A stretch of 64,000 nucleotides of DNA from Caprimulgus europaeus (Eukaryota; Chordata; Aves; Caprimulgiformes; Caprimulgidae): positions 70,661,474 through 70,725,473 of the forward strand of contig OU015528.1 in assembly GCA_907165065.1 (NCBI GenBank), read 5' to 3'. The notes beneath the pieces are model-generated. The model was not told the origin of the DNA. It ran no database searches and saw only the letters and a program-made list of their open reading frames with translations. Positions 12,101-26,789 of the stretch are shown here, piece by piece; positions within the stretch are counted from its first letter, which is position 1, and each line of letters starts with the position of its first letter. The translations under genes and the position numbers were made by a program.

Positions 12101-15100
12101 AAACTTTATGGTTTATGTTGTCATGTATATTTAGATAATAGAGTAGAAGCAGTTAACAGAAATGTTACAAACTATGGAGAAATTAATTGGAACTGAGAAA
12201 TGACTGGAAATTGAAAGCACTCTCTTAGGCTTTAGTCAGCAGATGTCCTGCCATTTGGGTTCGGCACTGTTCATGCTCTCAAATCAAAATCACATGAGGG
12301 CTTTTGGGAAGCCGAGTTTTCAGACTGTTTCTCCTTGTGATCTGTCAGAAGTTTTCCATTAAGAAATACCACCCTGAACTGGATTTTGTTAAGATCATGA
12401 TTCTGATCTCAGCCCTTCCTTCTCTCTCTAATAAATGACCTTTCATAAGGATTTCTTCTTGTCTGTTCTTTTCTTCCTCTAGATAATTTTTTACTCTCAG
12501 TGTAATTATTTTTTTCTACCTCTTCCCTCAAAACAGGTTTTAAAGGTGTAACTTTCATAGAGAATTCACGGCTTTAAAGAACCAGAACAAGATTTAGTCT
12601 CAAGGAAACTCTTTTCCTCCACACTCCAGACCCAAACCTATGGGTTTTTAAATTTACCAGGAGCTGTGCTTCCAAAGACCTCTGGGAAAATATTCAGGGG
12701 GTGCATCTTCAAAACTACTGCAAAGCTTCCTCCTCAAAGTTGCCAATGGTGCTTGGGAGCCTGTTCTCCTGGGACATGCTGGCATGATTCTCAAAGCTGT
12801 ACCCCACTATTCAGCTGTTATGCAGACAGATACAGTTTCTGCCTCTTGACTTTCTGCATTTTGGGAACAACACAGGCATAACACGTGTCTTTCGCAGGTA
12901 TCTATTTTCACAGTAAAAAGACCATAAATTGGGTAACAGGATTTGACTCTTGTAATTGCTACAATTGGGGTCCATACACACAGAGGAACTGAATATGGAG
13001 CCCGACTTCAGCACAGCCTTTACTGGAGGAAGCTACATTCCATTTTACTTCCTGACCTCATGTATCTCATCTATATGATTGGGAGGTGGTTAGCCCAAGA
13101 GCATACATAAGATTTGGGTTTGTGAGTGACAGAAAAGTGATTGATCCTGTCATGAAAGTGTATCATACTGCCAGGAAGCATGAGGAAAGGCTTAAACAGT
13201 CAGTACGTGACACTATCTTTCAGTCCTATCTGAACTCCATGGCTGCAAAGGTTTCACCACCACTCTGGGAACCTCACCTCTTGGGCTAAGACCAGAAGTC
13301 CTCATGACTTGACCTACAGGACCGGGTTTCAGGGACTGGGATGCACTGGTTTTGAGGATTCTAACTGTTTTTTAAATGTTCTTTCTTTTTCCTTGATAGC
13401 TTATGTGTTCCTTTGGATTACACTCTGTTATGCTTAGGAATGGTTTCTGAACATATCCTGAACCATAGGTAAAGATTTTTTTTTTTTCTTCTTTCCACAT
13501 TGCCAGTCTTCCTCACATAGACCTACCACAATGTGTCCTGCACTGTATAATCAAACACTGAAAAGAAGACAAGCATAAAACAGCTCAGCTTTGTGGTTCA
13601 CCACGTACATGGCAATGCTGACTCTGACTCTGTGCCAAAGCAAACCCTGTTCTCAACCCCTGTTATAGTACGATGTGTGAGTTTTATCTAGATGGGTATG
13701 ACAATTGATATGCTGAGATCTGCAGTACTTAAATTAAAGTAATCAAGAAATCAATAAGACTCAACCAATTACTTCAAACGAAGATCAGGATGAGGGATAA
13801 TCTCAAGAGAGTAAAATAACAGAGACTGATGGGATCAAAGCAACCATCTAAATCAGTGGTGCTTAGTTTGCTTCTGTTGGTGGTTCATTTTGGCATGCTT
13901 GGATCTCTGAAAGCTTCAGAGATACCCCTGAATCCTTACCCTGAATGGGAAAAATTGCGTATCTCCGCAGTTGCATTCTGATCTTGTTCTGTTTTAGATT
14001 ATGTTTATTATTAAAAAATCCCTCATGCTTTATATTATTTTCATATGTTGTTTATGAAGGGTTAACAGCTGATTATTATCTGTGATACAATGCAAGCAAT
14101 GTATTGCAAATGGTTACGAGCACATCTGTAGAAGATACAGAAATTTACAATGTACCTATTGATCTGCTTGATGTTGTAGCAATTGACTGTGGCATTTATT
14201 AAAGCAGGTATCATTACTTACCAGGAAAAAATATAGCATGGCAAGTTGACAAAGGGCAAAGAAACTCCTGCAGTTTCAAAGCCAGTGTGTGAAATTTCCT
14301 GCCATCTTTCCTTATTCAGTGCAGCCTGGTTTAGTTTTCCTGATGGGCCTAATTCTCTGTCTACAGTCATGCCTAACCCACATGTCTGTTTTGCAGACAT
14401 TTGCCTGGGTAACTTCTGTACCATAGTGTGCAGTAGCTGTAAAGGTGAAATGCAAGGCTAAATGTCTCTTGTATCCACGTATAATGCCACTGAATATGAG
14501 AGTGTTTCAGATTAAAATCAGCTGCTACATAACATTTCCAGAGCCTGATATCTGGGAGATGGAGGGGGCTCAGTCACACACAGTATGTGGTCCAAATACA
14601 TCTCCCTACTCAGCTTCCTTTCATGTTAGAAGAACCTTGGGCCTGAAAGCCCTGGAAAATAGCTCATTCATTTCGTAACTAATAGTTTAGTAAGAGGTCA
14701 GAATATGGCCTCCTCAGCCTCCGTGTTGAGAAGCAAAGCACAGAAAGTAATTTATTCCTTCCTGAGCTATGAGCCCTTTGAAAGTTTAAGGAAAATGGAC
14801 CTTTTCATGGTAGTGACTGAGTCTGTAATTTGAAAGAAGATTAATTTTTATGCTAGAATATATCAGAAAGGAAATGATTTAAAATAAGATCCAGGTATTC
14901 CAATAAGGAAAAAAAATAAATAAATATTTTAGCAGAGGTGATGATTTCTCATTCTGTATCAAATTATAACCTCCAGTGTATGTCTGCCATTGAGAAAAAA
15001 CATTTTTATTCACCATAGCTGATATATATTGTTCTCAGTTGCTTACAGAGTACTGACAGAAATTGCCTGTGTAAAGAAAAGCTATTGCTGCTGAATTGGA

Positions 15101-18100
15101 TGGAGCCTATAGATTTGACTGTTGAATTATGTTTGGTTGTAAGAGTATATGCAAACACTGAATGAGTAACGTTACATTTCAGGACCAGCATTCCTTACAT
15201 ATCTTTCCATCGTCCCTCCTTGGGATACAATAAGGCTTGTAAATAGTTGGTCCAGGCTGCTTGGGATGATCAGATCCACCTATAAAAAGATGAGTGATCA
15301 AGCTGTGTGGCCTAGAACAAAGGTATACCATATAGAATGTTAAGGAATATTCAGTTAATTTTATTCATGTGTGTGGTCCTGCATATTTTTTGCCCATTAT
15401 TTGCATTTTACGGAACGTTTTTCCTGGTTACTCAGAATACAGTATAGATAAAGTACCTCCTTCCCATTTAACTAAGCAAATGCTTTGCTTTCAACCATAA
15501 AACCTTAACTACTGAAGTTTAAGATCACACTAGGAATATGTGAATAGGTGTTCCTAGTGGAAGAACAATTTAGTTTAAAATATTTGAAGGGAATGATTTG
15601 TGGTAAACATTCATGTATTTATATGACTTGCAGTTGACACTGATTACCCCACGGGAAGGTTTTAATGAATTTTTATTCAAGATAGTCCATATGTTTCAAT
15701 AGCAGCAGAAATAATAAAACGACACATTTCATCTATTTTAGTTAAACGTTCTTGCTTTTCTTTTTATCTAAATTACTCTGTTCCATTTTACATGCACGTA
15801 GTTTCCCATGAAAAAAAGTGACTCCATGATTTTGTTATTGAAGCAGTATTCCTAGTGATTAAAAAGAAAAGAACAGAGGCATTCCATCTGCCTAGCTAGC
15901 TGTCTGTGTATGTATGTATGTAACTATCTATCTTCACACTTTCAAGCATGTCTATTCTTATACTTTTAAGCTTTTTATCAGATAGTTTCCCATCCAAAAA
16001 AGTGGGAGGTTTGGTTTGTTGGTTTTTGGTTTTGGTTTTGTTTTTTGCCTGAATTTTATATTTGGTCAGCTTCCACTACATGACTTTGGCTTCTCCTTGT
16101 TGTTGCTAGTTTTCCTCCTGAAAATGTATCACCCCTATTCAGTCCCAGGTAGGACTTGTCTGCCCTTACTACCTCTGTTTTTGACACTCTTTTATTGTTA
16201 TAGGAGGTATAAATATATTTTGCTATACTCATTGTCTTACTCTGCTTAGAAAACACACTTCACACAATGTCGGGTTGTTTTCACATTATCTTCACTTCAG
16301 CTTAGTCTTGCTCTTTCAAGAAAATAATTAATTGCCCACATCTGTCAGATGCCTCCAAACCCCTATTAATACCAGTGCTTCATCTCTTCACCATCTTAAA
16401 GCTCTTAGCTGTTAAAAGAGTCTTTTTGAGCCTTTAATTTTCGTTATACTCCTCTGCCTCAGTCCTCTATTCAAATTATGTCTTCAGGTGTACTCCTGGC
16501 AAGCCATAAGACTCTTCTGCAATGAACTGACTGAAAGGCAGTTGTTTTGTAGCACACAAACCTGAGGCTAAATCTAGCAAGGTGAGGGAGCGCTGCAGGG
16601 TCTCCTCATTGCAGAGTACTGCAATGGACACAGCATGTTCTTATCTTGTCTATATCCTTGCACCCACCATATGGGTATCCTCCTTTTGCCTATTCCTTTA
16701 ATGGCACCTCTGTTAGAGTCTTCTCCCCTAAAGTTCATTACAGGATCATGGCTTGTCTCAGAACCTCGTAGTGAAAGACTGTCAGTCTGAGAACTTAAAG
16801 ATCTTAGCAACAAGATTCCACACTTTTAGCGCTGAAAATGCATTTAAACCAGACCAGATGTGTTCCCAAATGTAAAGATGAGTGAGGAATAAAAGGTTGT
16901 TTGATTCTTGATACAGACATTCATTTTTAATTGAAACTAGTGATTTGTTCTAATTAAGAAGCTGTAATACTGTCATGATTTGTTTGGGTCACAGTGATTG
17001 TCTCTATTTGACAGGATCATTTATAATAATTAAATTAAATAATTTCCAAATTAAACAATCATAAAAGAAGAGGAAGAATGTTATTTTTTTTTTTTTTCTG
17101 AAAGAAATACTGAAATGAACCGTGGCATTATCCTGTTTCTAGTACAGCTGTTTCAATTTTCAAACTTCTATTTTTTACCTCCCTCATGGTTTAAAACATA
17201 GCATGAAAGAAATAGAATTAAAAGAAAATGGGAAAGGATATATTGCTCTGAATATTCTGTGCACGCAAAAGAGTAACAACAAAATACAAGGCCATTTATT
17301 TTAGCTATTTGTTTATTTCAAGCTACTTAGAAATATGTTGTTCTGCCAAAACCTTTTGTAATAAATCTTGGGAATTAAAGCCAAGTTCCATATACTGTGG
17401 AGAAAATAAACCTGTTGTGAAAGACCTTACGGGAATAACCACTGTCCTCAGGTGTGTTTACAGCTTCCAGGGTAATCAGCAGAAGGAACATGTGCATCCC
17501 TTCTTTTATCTCATTGGATCTCCATAGAGATTTGTAAATCATCAAAATTAAAGAACAAAGTCTAAAACTGATCTAAATCTCGATAACCTGCTGGTCTAGT
17601 CTAATATCTACCTAGTCTCCTGAATACTTGGTCGTGCAAATGAGGTTACAATCTAGTTTCAGATTTGTCCCTGGAAAAGTTTATATTGCCCTTGGAGGTG
17701 AATTATGTGCCTATATATGGGCTTAATGAGAAATAATGTCTCTTAAATCTGTTTCTTGCACATACCAGTCCCAGGGTATTGTTTTTCAGGTTTCTCTGAC
17801 CCTATAATTTCTCCTCAAGCAAATGGGCAAGAAAGAGTCAAGGACTTCACCTCAAACCATGGGAAACTATTGAACACTGACCTAACTCCATTAAGCATTA
17901 TCCTGGAAGACAGAGTGTCTGCTCACAGTGGCAAAAGTTTTAACTGTTAGTTTTAACTTACCTCCTGAGCCTATTTATTTTATTTCTATGTTAATCTGGA
18001 ATTGTATTTTTACAAGGAAATGAATATGGGCCTTTTGTAAAGCAGGTGGTTTCTTGAATAGGCCTTCTTATTTTTAAATATTGGGAAAGGAATGACTTCT

Positions 18101-19396
18101 GTGGTATCCAGACAAATGAGACATTGAGGTTGTAAGTCTTTGACTTCCAAGCTGACCTTTTCGTTACTGCTGAGTTGCTGTCAGCCATGCAAGACTTGAC
18201 AGAACAAAAGTGGGATTAGATTTCAGAGACATTAACCACCATAGTCTGTGGTCCAAGCTCTTTAGTGCATGACCTGAGAAGTAATCCTAGCTTGCTGCAC
18301 TCATGGCAATATGTAGATTCTAAAATTAAGCTCATTAAAATATTTAAATAAACAAGACAGAGAAGAGGAAAAAGTGGAAACAAATGAGCAGCAGCTAACA
18401 GAAGCTGGGCTTGGCAGCTATGTCCCCTTCAGAAACTGCTTATATGGATGTTTCCATCTCTTAGTAAGGCCTTTAATAGAAAGCAGTTAAACACCAAAAG
18501 AATGAAGTGGAGTAAAGAAAATTAGTATGTATGCTTAGAAAGTAAAAAAACCAAAACTCGAATGACTTGGGCTGTGGCTAAAACAGACATGTTCTGTAGA
18601 GATTTCACCGACTTTAATTTCCTGTTCTACTTGGGCGTGATCTGCCCCCGAGTTCTTCTGCAATTCAAGATCCGAAATACAACATGATTTCTTAATCTCC
18701 TTTGAGTACTGACAGGAAGGTTTTGAAATTAAGCAAAAGCTTAACAGGTTTGAGGGCTAAGAATTCTTCTTTGGTCTGGAAATCCCAGAGAAGGAGATTG
18801 TATCCACTGTGATTCCAGGCCTACATGTTTTCATTCTCCAGTTCTTATTGAAGCAAAGGCACAGGGAAAATAAAAGAAAAAAAAAAAAAGGAGAAAAAAA
18901 AAAAAGAAGAAACAGCAGAAGACAGTGAATAAAAGGCTAAACTGTTTTTTCCTAAAAGCTCTACAAGAAGGACATAGACTCAAGTGAAAATCTAAAATTA
19001 TTCCTGATTTCTGGGAGACTGGAGTATAAGTCTGAACACCTTGACATTTAAGAAATGAGGTCTGGGTTTCAAATTTGAATTTCTTATTTTCAACATGCAT
19101 CTAGTCAGAAGCCTACATTTTTGCCTTGGATGAAAATGTAGCTTAGCTGAATAAAGAGTATTCTCTCCTTTTCCATTTATACAATGAATATTGCTCTATG
19201 TTTTTGCTATATGAAACTCAGCATTAGAAAGTCTGTTTTTCCTAAGAATTAAATAGCCTCTTGAAGAAGATTAAGACAATTTTGAAGCATCTAGTAATCA
19301 ATTGAAAGAGCTGAAGCCACATGCCACTAAGTACAGAACTGGTACGAGTTCATACTGCTGCTTCAAATTTGCTCAAAATATTTTGATAGGGTAATT
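9190..19396. other. Gene-free AT-rich stretch of about 10 kb
   Basis: No gene or clear transposon seen. Open frames stay at or below about 84 codons and have no motifs. A G-rich patch lies at 11019-11056, T-runs at 13479-13489 and 17083-17097, and A-runs at 18876-18905. A short word near 11250-11276 (GATTTACACCAGGGCAAAT) recalls an old amniote repeat but is too short to call. Confidence 0.55.
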
Positions 19397-19910
19397 TTGT
19401 CCTGGCAGACTCAAGATCGGATCAAGTATCATCTGTTCTCCTGCAGCTACACAAATGCAGCCCAAGCACCATATGGCGTGCTCTGGCACAGCACGCGTGC
19501 CACAACTGAAACACGATCACACGCTCACACCCGACCTAGTTCATATTCCTGTTGCTTTTTAGTGCGTAGATCAAGTATCAATGAATATGGAACCACTAAT
19601 TATTTGCTATGGTTTTAAAAAGAACATCCTACTATCCATACCAAGTATCGGGCTTAGTGCTGGGAGATGCTCTCCTGTCTAATGTGACTGGGGCTGGCAG
19701 CTGGGCTGCTGGGGAGCAGAGTTGTACCAGAGTCACAGAGGGACGCACTGTGTCAGGAAGGGCTTAACTCAGGGACAGCTCAGCTGTGGCCGCAGTTACA
19801 CATCTGCTACCGTGAAAAGCATACCCACTCCTGGGCCTTCAGTTCAGCTAGATCTTTCAGTTGCTGTTGCAGGGCTGTTATTTGCACAGATGTATGCACA
19901 CACTTAGAGG
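19397..19910. other. GC-richer patch with retained CpGs and hairpins
   Basis: Against AT-rich flanks this patch keeps several CpGs close together (in GATCGG, GGCGTG, CACGCGTG, ACGATC, ACGCTC, CCCGAC, then TATCGG, GGACGC, GGCCGC and TACCGT). An inverted repeat GCGTGCT / AGCACGC (19476-19482 and 19490-19496, 7 nt loop) overlaps a second one, GGCAC / GTGCC. The patch could be a small regulatory element or an old GC-rich insertion. No TATA box, coding frame or repeat family is visible to decide between these. Confidence 0.3.
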
Positions 19911-20924
19911 ACACTGGTGTTTTCTTAGAACTTTTGGCTGATGTCCAATTAATCTTTAACTGCAAAGTCTATATTTAGAAACTCCTTTCACTGTGACCTT
20001 TCCTCAGAAAATGCATTTTGGTCCTACATAACTAGGATTCATTAAATGTTAAATAAATAAAGCATAATAATGCTCACAGTATTAAGTTATAATATTTTCG
20101 TTTAGTTCTTCCTGTATATCACTTCCACATACACGAATAAGCCTCTGTACATTTCTAGCTGCAATCTCATTCAGTTGTTAAAAAAGAGAATAAAGAAAAA
20201 AGGATAAACAAATTTTAGATCTCTATAATAAACCAGACTTTTCCAGTACTTTGTATCTGGTATAACTTTGTAAAGAATTAAAAAAAGAAAAAATAAAGGA
20301 AAAAATATTTTGGAGGCTTGTTGTCAATTTCAAACTTTAACAACTTTTTCTGGAAAAATAGCCAGGGATTTTTTGAAATTTTTTGACAAAAATTGACTAA
20401 ATTATTATTTTTAAATGTATAAAAATATTCTGTTTTGTGAAAACCAAATGTTTTGTTTAAATTTCCAGCTTTTAAAAGCATCTTGAATTTCTAAGAAATG
20501 AAAAAGAGATTCTCAGATAGAAAACTATTTTAAATTGAACTGGTTTTAAAATATTGAAACATCAATTTATTTCTTAACAAGATGAATATATGTTTTCAAA
20601 GCAATTCTGTGATGCTGAGTGTACATTTTTCCTAAAAAAGATTTATGCATCTGACTCTAATCAGTTCACACCTGCATAAAATGAGTGTAAGCAGATGTAT
20701 AATGCTTCTGTTATAATGTGGTATGGCTTCTGTTCACAGGGGAAATCTTGGCTTTAGCAATGTCAAAGAGGGTTTCTCAAACTTATTTCTTCACACCTAA
20801 TTCATGTTTCATCTTTAAGAATCACAGTAGTTTAAATGTTGCTACTCTTACTGGTACAATTGCCAGAGCACTTACTTTAAATATGCTTAGTATCGCAACA
20901 ATTCAGATTTTTTACTTTATCAAG
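19911..20924. other. Gene-free AT-rich stretch
   Basis: Very AT-rich, with A-rich runs near 20178-20206 and 20279-20306. No gene, repeat family or structured element recognised. Confidence 0.55.
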
Positions 20925-20995
20925 GGCCAAAATAATGGTTCATGCCCTAGATATTTCCTGTCTAGACTACTATATTGGTCTTTTGGACATATTTC
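20925..20995 (+). mobile_element. Possible L2-like LINE relic
   Basis: A plus-strand frame reads HALDISCLDYY (20941-20973). This resembles the conserved C-terminal part of L2/CR1-clade reverse transcriptases, where an H/QAL-hydrophobic-SRLDYCN motif is followed by a small hydrophobic loop. The nucleotide word CATGCCCTAGATATTTCCTG followed by TCTAGACTACTA fits the same element class. Flanking homology is not visible by eye, so this is a short decayed relic at best. Confidence 0.35.
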
Positions 20996-23600
20996 TTGCT
21001 TTTTCCATTGTTGGTTTCAAAGTGAAATGTACAAAACTCTATAGCTTGTTTCTTACTTTTCTAAGCTCTCAAGAAGATGATGGGCCTGTTTTCTTGACTC
21101 ATAATAGAAAACTATACCCCTGGTGAGGAATCAATCCTTTATTATGTTTGAATTGTGATTACATAAGAAAGCAGGGATTGGTTCTGTGAGTTAATCTACA
21201 ATGGAGTCCCCTTTAGATAATGGCAAATGTACAGCGGTGACCTCTGAAGTATCCTATTTATTGCACTCTGATGAAAGATGTTAACACCCAGAATTCAGTG
21301 ACTCAGTAGAGACACTGAGAGATCAAATATTCAGGTAAGTTTCATTCATTGTATTATACTGAACATACTGAAGTTAGCTGTCCCATCTAAATTAACCCTA
21401 TAATCTCCACCAACACCTTCAGATATTTATTTGTCTGAATTGTCTTAGATGTCTGTCTTAATACATCATACATAGCCTTTTTAGGACACCTGTTTCAGTG
21501 TACTAAGAGTTCTCTGAACCTAAATAATACTATATAAGTTGTTTAACTTTTAGATAGCTAAATTAGATTGGAAGAATACTAACTCTCATTTTCTGCTAGA
21601 TACCTTGTATTTTGTCAAGAATTTCTTAGAACTGTGGTGACTCTCCGTGGAACGGTAAATATGGATATTTTTAGAGTGGTTGAATAGATCATTAGGTGAT
21701 TAACAAGGCATCATCTGTTATTTTTAACTTGATCAGATTTGTTGTAACATTCAGTAATTCTAGTCCAAACTTTGTTTCAGTATCTTTTGCTCTGGCATTT
21801 GATCAAATGATCAGTCAGAATCCATAGCATACATTTTAATTAATCAAATTTCAGTTTTCAGTAACTCATTCTGTGTATTTCTTCAATTTGTTTGTCCATG
21901 CACAATTTCCTGTCTATTATTTGAATGTTCTTTGGAAAATTGTGACCTGAGAGTTACTCTTTGACACCATGTTGTGGTTTCTTTTGTACTTGGAGCATAG
22001 GCAGCTTCACTGCTTGTGTGATTTTGTAACCTCTGAGATTTCAGCTGAGTGACTTTGTTCTTCTAGAATCATGAATTTTGTTTTATTGAGTTTTGTATTT
22101 AACATGTTTTTATACAGGGAATGCTATTCATGCATGTTTCCCAACCAGTACTCCAACAAAGCTCAAGTGTTCTGTTGATCTCATTGTGAAAAGTTCCTAG
22201 CAGAGATTTTTGGAAGCTTTCCAATAAAAATGCAACAGAAGCAGACAGGGAGAGGTTAGGCAAACAGTGCTGCATTATACATGGTCACATAAAATACTAT
22301 GTTCAGGAAAGGCTAAAGAAATATAATTGCTCACAGGGACCATTTATTGGGAAAAATGGTAATAAACATAAGCGAATGTTTCAGAATAATCTTTGGTTTG
22401 AAGAAATGATGAGGACCAATGCCATCCCTAGTCTATAAGATTTTGTCTCACTACAAAACTTCCCAGTTTTCAATGGTATGTAAACCAAATGCTCTTTCAA
22501 AAACACTTCAAAATGCTTTTACAATTCTCCAGTTTTATTCTAAGTATGTGCAATTGTCAGCAAACAAAGTGAGGGTGCTAATGATTGAGTAAGGTGTAGG
22601 CTATTCATTATTTTATTATTCCATATTGTTGACAGTGAAGAATTGTGGCTATCTTATGCTATTCCAATTAACATTGTGCAGACTGTATTGGCTAAACCTT
22701 AGTGTCACATGGTGTCTTCTACTACTGTCTTCTTTCAGAGAGTATTTATGTACCTAGGCCAGATCTGCAAGCAAAATTCTCCATGTTCTTTTCTCTGTGA
22801 AGGTATTCCAGGCAGCCAGCCAATTCCTCATTCTCTATATTGAGTTAGATGAGAGTGTGCATGTGCCTGTTTGTCATCTCACAGCTGATGCATGCTTCTT
22901 TGGAGAACAGGACTGGCTAGGGCTAGAGCAGCCTCTGGGCTGTGCTAACAGAAAAGCAGATGGCCCTAAGGAGTTCCTGGCTGATCCCAGCCTCTTTGAA
23001 AATCTTGATCCTCGGGGAAAAAAAAGGAGCAAACATTTTTTATTTGGTATGAAGGGTATGTTCCTGCTCTGTCATACCATTCACTCACATGCAAACATCA
23101 CGTGTTTCATCAGCTACTGAATTTTGCACAGGGAAAACCAAAAGATGTGCTTGCTTTTTTTTTTTGCTTTTTTTTTTTTAATTTTCCCAGTAATGTTACT
23201 TTGAGTTTTGATGTGAACTCATAAGATGTTGAATATTTGCAGCATGGATACCAATGTCATTGTGGATGGAAGCACTCTTCTAATAAAACAAGCCTGATTA
23301 ATTTCACTAATGCTTTTGTTTTGTTAAAGACTTTCTCTTTTCTCAAATAGAGGCATTGAAAGTTGCTACCAGGAAATTGAGATTTTCTCCAGTAGGGTCA
23401 TCTGTAGTTAAATATTAATAACATCTGAGACAATATGTTTTGAGTATATATTAGATTGGCCTCCTTACTCTATATCATCTTTGAGTCCCAAATTTCCCAT
23501 GGTCATAACACCAATGGCAAATAGTTATTTATCAGAGATTGCTTTTCAGTTCAATTTTTGTTTTTCCAGTGCTGGTATGCATGCATTCGTATTATGTGAG

Positions 23601-23622
23601 ATATATATATATATATATATAT
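23601..23622. repeat. (AT)11 microsatellite
   Basis: Eleven perfect AT units, probably length-variable between individuals. Confidence 0.9.
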
Positions 23623-26600
23623 TTCCCTTGTAATATTAAATTACAAATTCATTTTTATCATCTCATCTCTTCACCCTCTCTCAATATAGAAGATCTTATA
23701 ATATTGCTTCACTCAGCTGCTCTGCTTTTTTTTAACTCCTGTAGATCTAAATTCATGACAGTGGTGACAAGTGTATTTATGTACCTAATTTTAAACTTGC
23801 TGAGTGAGAATCATTACAATTGATTCAGAAATTAATGCCTTTAGAAGATGCAATAACACAACTTTACTTGCCATTGGTCAGTATAATTTTAATAGTGCTA
23901 CCCACAAAAAAGCTGGGAGATGTTTACTTTTGCTAAAACTATTACTGAATTTTCAAAACTAGCCACTGTAAAAAAGGGGGTTTTGGTTCGGTTGTGGGGT
24001 GTTATTTTTCTGTCTAGACATTGCCTAATACAATGAAGAGAGTTAAAAATTATAAACATATTGGCATTTCATTTCAGTGCTTATGAAATGAGATGATTTC
24101 ATACAAGAATGAAACAAAAAGTCATGCTCTCGGCAGACATATGGAAATATAAGCGTGTGTCTATGCCACACTCTTATCCCTAGGCTAGTATCAGTCTACT
24201 CTGTCAGGATGCTGCATGACATTAATGTGTTGTTGCCAGATCAGTATTTCCTCTCTGGCTTCAGGGTCACAGCACACACTGTGCTAATGCTGAAGGCAGA
24301 GAAGGGTGGTTATAAACTCTTTCAGCAATAGAGGCCAATCTGTCCTCTTTGGGATGGGAAAGGGGCAGAAGGGGGCAGAGGATGTCAGGAGAGGGATCAG
24401 GGCTATAGATGACTTTTCATTTCCTCTTTGCCTGAAATCTTGGGCAACTACCTAATTTGCCGAAAGCTGACTCTTCAGGTATGTATTCTAATGTCAGTAT
24501 GGTTGAATAATTTATCCAATGAATTTTGTTGTTGCTGTTGTGGTTTAAGGGGTCTAACTTCATTTGCAGCAGGAATAGACATTGAGAAATAAGCTGTATT
24601 CTTACAAGCAATTTTCCAGAGCTAAAACTTTGAAATGAGAGCTTGTCTGATGACTTCATCTTTGTCTTCTCCCCCAAAAGCTCACAAGACCCCCAGACTT
24701 TAAGCTCAGGCCAGGATCTCTCCAAGGTCCCCTAATTTAAAATGATGTCATCACAGACTTGGAAAGGATCTCTTGACTTGACCTGATCAGCTCTCCATTC
24801 AAATTACTTCCCCAGGCAAAACTGAATGCTCCCCGGGTGAACGTCTGGAGGGAAGTCTCAGAAGCATGTATGATTTATATGTTTTAGATAACCAACTCCA
24901 AAAAGCCACTCTCTTTATGGTACTTAGGGAAGCCTGCATGAAATGAAGCTGGGATTAGAAAAAGTACTGGAGAAGAGAGAAAGTAAAGCTCTCAAAGGGC
25001 ATACAAATAAGGATTTCATATATCCTGAATGTCTTCATTTCATATTCTATATTGATCACAAGTACAAATAAAAAGTAAACATGCTCATTCCACACAAAAA
25101 TCTTTCATAAGCACATTCAAATATTTCAAGATATACACAGAAAAATGATATAAAAGCAGGAAGGAGGCAGTTTGTAAAGATGTAACTATGCATATTTCTG
25201 TACAATACACTAATTTTCTGTGCATTTCTTTTTATGTAGAATGAATTAAGATAGGTGGCCCAGGAAAAACAGCCACTGTTAAAAAGGTGAATAGGAAGCA
25301 GTAGATTCTGGGAGGGGCAGCTGAAGGAGAGAGAAGAAATAGCACTCTGAGCAGGAATGAAAAGCATGTTCCAAGCACAAAAAGTCACAAGGCATAGGTA
25401 GCTTAGTTTAGAAATAGGCAATACTATAGACTCACATCATTCTGTTAGCTAAATTAGCCTAATTGGTTTAACAGTAAACACATTTTCCAAAAAATTACTG
25501 GTGTGTGCTTGAGCTTTACACAGTTGCAAAGCAGCTGGCAAATTGGCCAGATACTGTGTGCTTAGTAAAAGGATTAAAAATCAGGAAAGGAACCACAGAC
25601 TCTTAACTTAAGATGCTTGTAGGGTCTTTCAAGGTAGCCTATGCCAGTCAGTAATTAGAGCAAGTAACAAAAGCTGTGCATGGTGAACACAGCAGAGGCA
25701 GATCTTAATGTATAGAGTCTGGCTGCAATTTGTGTGCAGGATGATCATTAAAATGAGCAAAAGGTAGCAGTGAGACATTTAAAAAGAAAACAGCAGAACA
25801 TTTTAGTATTTTCAGAGTACCCCTCCTTTAGTCAATGGAAAAAGACAACTGTGTGCAGAAAGCAATTTGCCTTACTCTAGAGAGAGGCAAAATTGTTTTC
25901 TGGAGTGCATTGATCTCTCTCTACTCAAAGAGCTAACTAGTAGAAAAATATATGCTTTATTTTTTAGAGACATTTATGACAGAGTTTAATAACTATTTTC
26001 CTGAGCCTATTCCATTTCGATAAGCACAAACGCAGTTTAACAGTATATAGAAAAAGTTATAATGTACAACTTATATTTATTTTGCACACTGTTGCAAATG
26101 TTTATTCACATTTTTGCTGAAATAATGTGAGCATCTGAATCCATACCTACACAAAGGTATTTATTTTTTTTCCAGAAGTCCTTGAACTCTAGTACTGTAG
26201 CTTTTCTTACAACCTTAGAACTACTGAGAACAGAAGAATCTCTCTTGTGACTTCAGTAAATATTCTTATACATTTATAGTGATAAATAGGTTAACTTTTA
26301 TAGATACTGAATTTCAGTTCTAAGCCTAACTTATTTGTTGGTTTTGGGGTTTTTTGAGTATTTTTGTTTTGTTTTATTTTTTTTTTCTATACACAAGGGG
26401 TTTTCTATTTGTACTCTTTATTTGTTTGCTTTTTGTCTATAACTAAAAATCACATTGCATGAAATTTATAACAAATCAATCAAAACAGACTTTTCAAATC
26501 ATCAAATATCCTCTGAGGCAAAGAGAGAAAGGTAAGTATATAATAGGTTATTCAGAAAAACTATAAAATTATGTGTGTATAACCAAATAACAAGGCAGCT

Positions 26601-26748
26601 GTTTGGGAGTCTAGGTTGCTGATATTTATTTTCTCATTTATTTAACATAATGGTTCATACACCGGAGTTGTAGTTAAAAGTCAAGTCCACTCCACAGCTT
26701 TCATAGCCATTTCCCGACATTTAACATCAGGCCAGTGGATCCACTAAG

Positions 26749-26789
26749 AAAAAAAAAAAAAAAAAAACCAAAGAAAAGAAAAGAAAAAA
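26749..26789. repeat. Poly(A) followed by (AAAAG)n-like run
   Basis: Nineteen consecutive A, then CCAAAG and AAAAG units. No adjoining element was recognised of which this could be the tail. Confidence 0.85.

Noticed and set aside
22797-23120. Plus-strand open frame of 107 codons
   Set aside because: No recognised motif, and the end is AT-rich low complexity; not enough to call a gene.
25056-25421. Minus-strand open frame of 121 codons
   Set aside because: Rich in F, L, S and C, without a recognisable domain or splice context; chance in AT-rich DNA is the simplest reading.
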